Positions 59,276 to 64,000 of a DNA stretch of 64,000 nt are shown piece after piece. A program made the translations under genes and the position numbers. Every line of letters starts with the position of its first letter. The first letter of the stretch is position 1. A model generated the notes under the pieces. It searched no databases and had not been told where the DNA came from. It worked only from the letters and a program-made list of their open reading frames with translations. This stretch comes from Ehretia macrophylla (taxonomy: Eukaryota; Streptophyta; Magnoliopsida; Boraginales; Ehretiaceae), in the NCBI GenBank assembly GCA_037974665.1, contig CM075765.1, positions 58,864,247-58,928,246 on the forward strand, given 5' to 3'.

Positions 59276-62200
59276 GGCTGCGCCTATTTTCATAGCCCAA
59301 AATCAAACGTTTTCATCAGTTTCGGGATACTTTTCTTCTTTTGCGCTGTTTTTTCGTCCCCGATCATACGTCGTGAGCCGCGAAAAGGACGACAACCTAA
59401 TCCATCACATTTCTATTACCGAATCCCACGGTACCTTGGGCAAGACAACTTCCATTCACGTAAAGGTTGGGCACGCAAACCGAGAGCATAGGGCTTGGGA
59501 CGAAGTCTCTATCTCTCCGGTGACCATAACTTTTGATCTGTAAGGAGTTGCATGGCGCACATCACACCGATGGAAAGCTCTGCGAGAGCTCTACGATGGG
59601 GGCAGTAAGCATGCTCAGCTGTACTTGTTTTCGGAGCCCAAAATCAAAGGTTTTCATCAGTTTCGGGACACTTTTCTTCTTTTGCGCTATTTTTCCGTCC
59701 CAGATCGTACGTCGTGAGCCGCAAAAAAGACGACAACCTGATATATCACATTTCTCTTATTGAATTCCACGGCACATTGGGTTAGACAACTTCGCTACAC
59801 GTAGAGGCTCGAGCCACAAACCGAGGGCATAAGGCTTGGGACCAGGTCTCTGTCGCTCCGATGCCTATAACTGTTGATCTGTAAGGAGTTACGCAGTGCA
59901 CAACATACCGTTGGAAAGATCAACGAGAGCTCTACGACGGGAGCAACAAGCCTGCTGGGCTGCGCTGGGTTTTAGAGCCCAAAATCAAACATTTTCATCA
60001 GTTTTGGGACAATTTTATTCTTTTGAGCTGTTTTTCCGTCCCGGATCGTTCGTCGTGAGCTGCGAAAAGGACGACAACCTAATCTATCACATTTCTATTA
60101 CTGAATCCTACAGCACCTTGGGCAAGACAACTTCGCTTCACGTAGAGGCTGGGCCCGCAAATCGAGGGCATGGGGCTTGGGACCAGGTCTCTGTCGATCC
60201 GGTGCCCATAACTTTTGATCCGTAAGGAGTTACGCGGCGCACAGCATACCGTTGGAAAGCTCTCCGAGAGCTCAACGATGTGGGCAACAAGCATACTTAA
60301 CTGCGCCTATTTTCGGAGCCCAAAATCTAACGTTTTCATCAGTTTCGGGACACTTTTCTTTTTTTGCGCTGTTTTTTCGTCCTGAATCGTACGTCGTGAG
60401 CCACGAAAAGGACGACAACTTAATCCATCACATTTTTATTACTGAATCCCATGGCACATTGGGCAAGAGAACTTCGTTTCACAAAGTGGCTAGTCCCGCA
60501 AACCGAGGGCGTGGAGCTTGGGACCAGGTCTCTGTCGAAAAGGTGCCCATAACTTTTGATGTGTAAGGAGTTACGCGGTGTACAGTATACCGTTTTAAAG
60601 CTCTCCGAGAGCTCTAAGACGGGGGCAGCAAGTTTGCTCGGCTGTGCCTGTTTTCAGAGCCTAAAATCAAACATTTTTATCAGTTTCTGGACACTTTTCT
60701 TCTTTTGCGCTATATTTCATCCCGGATTGTACGTCATGAGCCGCGAAAAGGACGACAATCTAATCCATCACATTTCTCTTACTGAATCCCATGGTACCTT
60801 GGGCAAGACAATTTCACTTCATGTAGAGGCTGGCCCCGTAAACCAAGGTCGTGGGGCTTTGGACCAAGTCTCTGTCTCTTCGGTGCCCATAACTTTTGAT
60901 GCGTAAGGAGTTACGCGGCGCACAGTATACTGTTGGAAAGCTCTCTGAGAGCTCTACGACGGGGGTAGAAAGCCTGCTCGGCTGCGCCTATTTTTGGAGC
61001 CCAAAATCAATGGTTTTCATCAGTTTTGGGACTCTTTTCTTCTTTTGAGCTATTTTTTCGTCCCGGATCATACGTCGTGAGCCGCGAAGTGGACGACAAC
61101 CTAATCCATCACATTTCTATTATTGAATCCCGCGGCACCATAGGCAAGACAACTTCTCTTCACGTAGAGGCTGGACCCGCAAACCGGGGGCGTGGGGCTT
61201 GGGACCAGGTCTCTGTTGCTCCGATGCCCATAACTTTTGATCCGTAAGGAGTTACGAGGCGCACAGCATACCGTTGGAAAGCTCTCCGAGAGCTCTACGA
61301 TGGGGTTAGCAAGCCTTCTAGGCTGCGCCTATTTTTGGAAACCAAAATTGAACGTTTTCATCGATTTCGGGACACTTTTCTTCTATTGAGCTATTTTTTC
61401 GTCCCGGATCGTACGTCGTGAGCTGCGAAAAGGACGACAACCTAATACATCATATTTCTATTACCGAATCCCATGGCACCTTGGGCAAGACAACTTTACT
61501 TCACGTAGAGGTTGGGCCCACAAAACGAGGGCGTGGGGCTTGGGACCAGGTCTCCGTCGCTCCGGTGCCTATAATTTTTGATTTGTAAGGAGTTACGCGC
61601 ACACAGCATACCGTTGGATAGCATTCCGAGAGGTCTATGACGGGGGCAACAAGCCTGCTCGGCTGTGCCTATTTTCAAGGCCCAAAATCAAAGTTTTCAT
61701 CAGTTTCGGGACATTTTTCTTCTTTTGTGGAGTTTTTTCATCCCGGCTCGTACGTCGTGAGCAGCGAAAAAGACGAGAACCTAATCCTTAACATTTCTAT
61801 TACTGAATCCCACAGCACCTTAGGCAAGACACCTACACTTCACGTAGAGGCTAGGCCCGCAAATCGAGGGCGTGGGTCTTGGGACCAAGTCTCCGTCGCT
61901 CCGGTGACCATAACTTTTGATCCGTAAGGAGTTACGCGGCGCACAACATACCGTTGGAAAGCTCTTCGAGAGCTCAACGATGTGGGTAGCTAGCCTGTTC
62001 GGCTGTGCTTGTTTTCGGAGCCCAAAATCAAACATGTTCATTAGTTTCGGAACACTTTTATTCTTTTGCGCTGTTTTTTCGTCCCAAATCGTACGTCGTA
62101 AGCCGTGAAAAGGACGACAACCTAATACATCACATTTCTGTTACTGAATCCCACGGCACCTTCTACAAGACAACTTCGCTAAACGTAGAGGTTGGGCCTG

Positions 62201-63140
62201 CCAACCGAGGGCGTGGGGTTTGGGACTAGGTATCCGTCGCTCCGGTGCCCAAAACTTTTGATCCGTAAAGAGTTATGCGGCACATAGTATACCATTGGAA
62301 AGCTCTCCGAGAGCTCTACGACGAAGGAGCTTTCCTGCTCGGCTACGCCTATTTTCGGTGCCCAAAATCGAATGTTTTCATCAGTTTCGAGACACTTTTC
62401 TTCTTTTGCGCTGTTTTTCCATCCCGGATCGTACGTCGTGTGCCACGAAAAGGACAACAACCTAATCCATCACATTTCTATTACCAAATCCCACAGCACC
62501 TTAGGCAAGACAACTTCGCTTCACGTAAAGACTGGGTCCACAAACCGAGGGCATGGGGCTTAGGACCAAGTCTCTGTCTCTCCGGTGCCCATAACTTTTG
62601 ATACATATGGAGTTTCACGGTGCACAGCATACCGTTGGAAAGCTCTCCGAGAGCTGTACGATTGAGGCAGCAAGCCTGCTAGGCTGTGCCTATTTTTGGA
62701 GCCCAAAATCGAAGGTTTTCATCAGTTTCGGGACACTTTTCTTCTTTTGCACTATTTTTTGATCTCGGATAGTACGTTGTGAGCCACGAAAAGGACGACA
62801 ATCTAATCCATCACATTTTTATTACTGAATCCCACGACACCTTGGGCAAGACTACTACGCTTCACGTAGAGGCTGGGCCAGCAAACCGAGGGCGTGGGCC
62901 TTAGGACCAGGTCTCCGTTGCTCCGGTGCCCATAACATTTGATCCATAAGGAGTTATGTGGTGCACAGCATACCGTTGGAAAGGTCTCCAAGAGCTCTAC
63001 GATGGAGGCAGCAAGCCTCCTATGCTGCGCCTGTTTTCAGAGCCTAAAATTGAACGTTTTCATCAGTTTCGGGACACTTTTCTTCTTTTGCGCTGTTTTT
63101 TCGTCCCGGATCGTACGTCGTGAGCCGCGAAAAGGACGAT

Positions 63141-63165
63141 AACCTAATCCTTAGACAAGAAAACT
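63141..63165 (+). repeat. Satellite monomer with 32-bp deletion (copy 3)
   Basis: AACCTAATCC|TTAGACAAGA, with the linked GATAAC and ACCGAAGGC markers. It is next to copy 4. Confidence 0.8.
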
Positions 63166-63450
63166 TTGCTTTGACGTACAGGCTTGGCCCGCAAACCGAA
63201 GGCGTGGGGCTTGGGACCAGGTCTCCATCACTCCGGTGCCCATAAGTTTTGATCCGTAAGGAGTTACGCGGCGTACAACATACCGTTGAAAAGCTCTCTA
63301 AGAGGTCTACAACGGGGGCAGCAAGCCTGCTTTGCTGGACCTATCTTCAGAGCCTAAAATTGAACATTTTCATTAGTTTCGGGACACTTTTCCTCTTTTG
63401 CGCTGTTTTTTCATCCTGGATCATACGTCGTGAGACGCGAAAAGGACGAT

Positions 63451-63475
63451 AACCTAATCCTTGGGCAAGAAAACT
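63451..63475 (+). repeat. Satellite monomer with 32-bp deletion (copy 4)
   Basis: AACCTAATCC|TTGGGCAAGA, with the linked GATAAC and ACCGAAGGC markers. It is adjacent to copy 3, giving two short units in a row. Confidence 0.8.
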
Positions 63476-64000
63476 TAGCGTTGAAGTTGAGGCTGGGCCA
63501 GCAAACCGAAGGCATGGGGCTTGGGACTAGGTCTCCATTGCTCCTGTGCCCATAACTTTTGATCCGTAAGGAGTTACGTGGCGCAAAGCATACCGTTGAA
63601 AGCTCTCCGAGAGCTCTACGACGGGAGCAGCAAGCCTGCTTGGCTGCGCCTATTTTCAAAGGCCAAAATTGAACATTTTCATCAGTTTTGGGCCACTTTT
63701 CTTCTTTTGCACTGTTTTTTTGTCCCGGATCGTACGTTGTGAGCGGCGAAAAGGACGACAATCGAATCCATCATATTTCTATTACTGAATCCCACGACAC
63801 CTTGGGCAGGACAACTTCGCTTCACGTAGAGGCTGGGCCGGCAAACCAAGGCCGTGGGCCTTGGGACCAGGACTCCGTCGCTCCGCTGCCCATAAGTTTT
63901 GATACGTAAGGAGTTACGCGGTGCACAGTATACCGTTGGAAACCACTCTAAGAGCTCTACGACGGGGGCAGCAAGCCTGCTCGGCTACGTCTATTTGCAG

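Larger units (their letters stand above)
44156..64000 (+). repeat. Satellite array 3, ~341-bp monomers, plus orientation
   Basis: About 57-58 monomers continuing array 2 and running off the window. Successive CATAACTTTTGATC landmarks are mostly 340-342 bp apart. Exceptions include ~307-314 bp units (ending near 47261, 48257, 50613, 63241, 63555), a ~426-bp unit near 45.3 kb and a ~405-bp unit near 59.2 kb. Two monomer types are visible: type 1 (GCTTCACGTAGAGG with GAGGGCGTGGGGCTT) and type 2 (CTTTGACGTAGAGG with GAGCGCGTGGGCTT). As 341 is not a multiple of three, the many 60-138 codon frames do not join up and are not genes. Confidence 0.95.

Noticed and set aside
19088..64000. Dozens of 60-138 codon ORFs on both strands with recurring peptides such as RKELRGAQHTVGKL or HHISITESHGTLGKTTSL
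   Set aside because: They are translations of the satellite monomer in several frames. Many lack an ATG at the stated start, and the 341-bp period shifts frame each unit. Substitutions show no codon bias.
44156..64000. Regular repeat array considered as CRISPR or as rDNA spacer
   Set aside because: Whole ~341-bp units are repeated without unique spacers, the genome is a plant nuclear one, and no rRNA motif is present.

Overview
This window looks like repeat-rich heterochromatin of a flowering-plant nuclear genome. Almost everything in it is Ty3/gypsy LTR retrotransposon or a ~341-bp tandem satellite. I see no cellular gene, tRNA, rRNA, CRISPR array or bacterial feature. The plant call rests on a polyprotein with Tekay/Del-type chromovirus features (gag, two CCHC knuckles, protease, RT, RNase H, DD35E integrase, degenerate C-terminal chromodomain), 2.5-3.6 kb LTRs, and primer-binding sites complementary to initiator-Met tRNA (TGGTATCAGAGC). 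I cannot name the species.

Layout. 1-1891 is an LTR on the minus strand (family E), cut by the window edge. 1892-4240 is unassigned sequence of moderate GC, possibly organelle-derived. 4241 to about 10558 is a decayed plus-strand element (B) with a 5' LTR, a gag remnant carrying four CCHC-type knuckles, and no RT or integrase. Its 3' LTR is fused at about 10559 to the 5' LTR of a second plus-strand element (A), giving a chimeric LTR at 9016-11549. Element A has a 1590-codon gag-pol frame (11905-16677) broken by two in-frame stops, then a PPT and an intact 3' LTR (16600-19087). Satellite array 1 (19088-23512) lies in minus orientation. Next come two LTRs of family C/D placed head to head (23513-25519 minus, about 25520-28611 plus). 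Beyond them the satellite resumes in the opposite orientation (28612-33997). It is interrupted by a complete minus-strand element D (33998-44155) with a 5-bp AGTTA target duplication, 3.6-kb LTRs and a 2.9-kb internal region without a gag-pol frame. The satellite then runs to the window end (44156-64000). The satellite totals about 29.7 kb, roughly 87 monomers.

The most notable pattern lies inside the LTRs. Eight LTR copies of at least four families (E, B, A, C/D) carry, upstream of the PBS, a 3'-splice-site-like CAG (AG in E) followed by a short acidic reading frame. It has the same phase in every copy. It is exactly 20 codons plus stop in E, both C copies and both D copies, 24 in A and 30 in B. 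Most copies also have a consensus-like GGTGAG/GGTAAG 5' splice site in the first half of the LTR. A GC-rich core between the two retains a 12-14 bp dyad whose bases differ between families. This suggests a spliced, possibly coding, transcript arising within the LTR. It is an inference from sequence alone.

Other points of interest are the chimeric LTR, a satellite orientation switch at the head-to-head LTRs, clustering of three LTR/satellite junctions at one monomer position, a dimeric (~682 bp) higher-order repeat, a linked deletion subfamily of monomers, and locally scrambled monomers at 45.3 and 59.2 kb.
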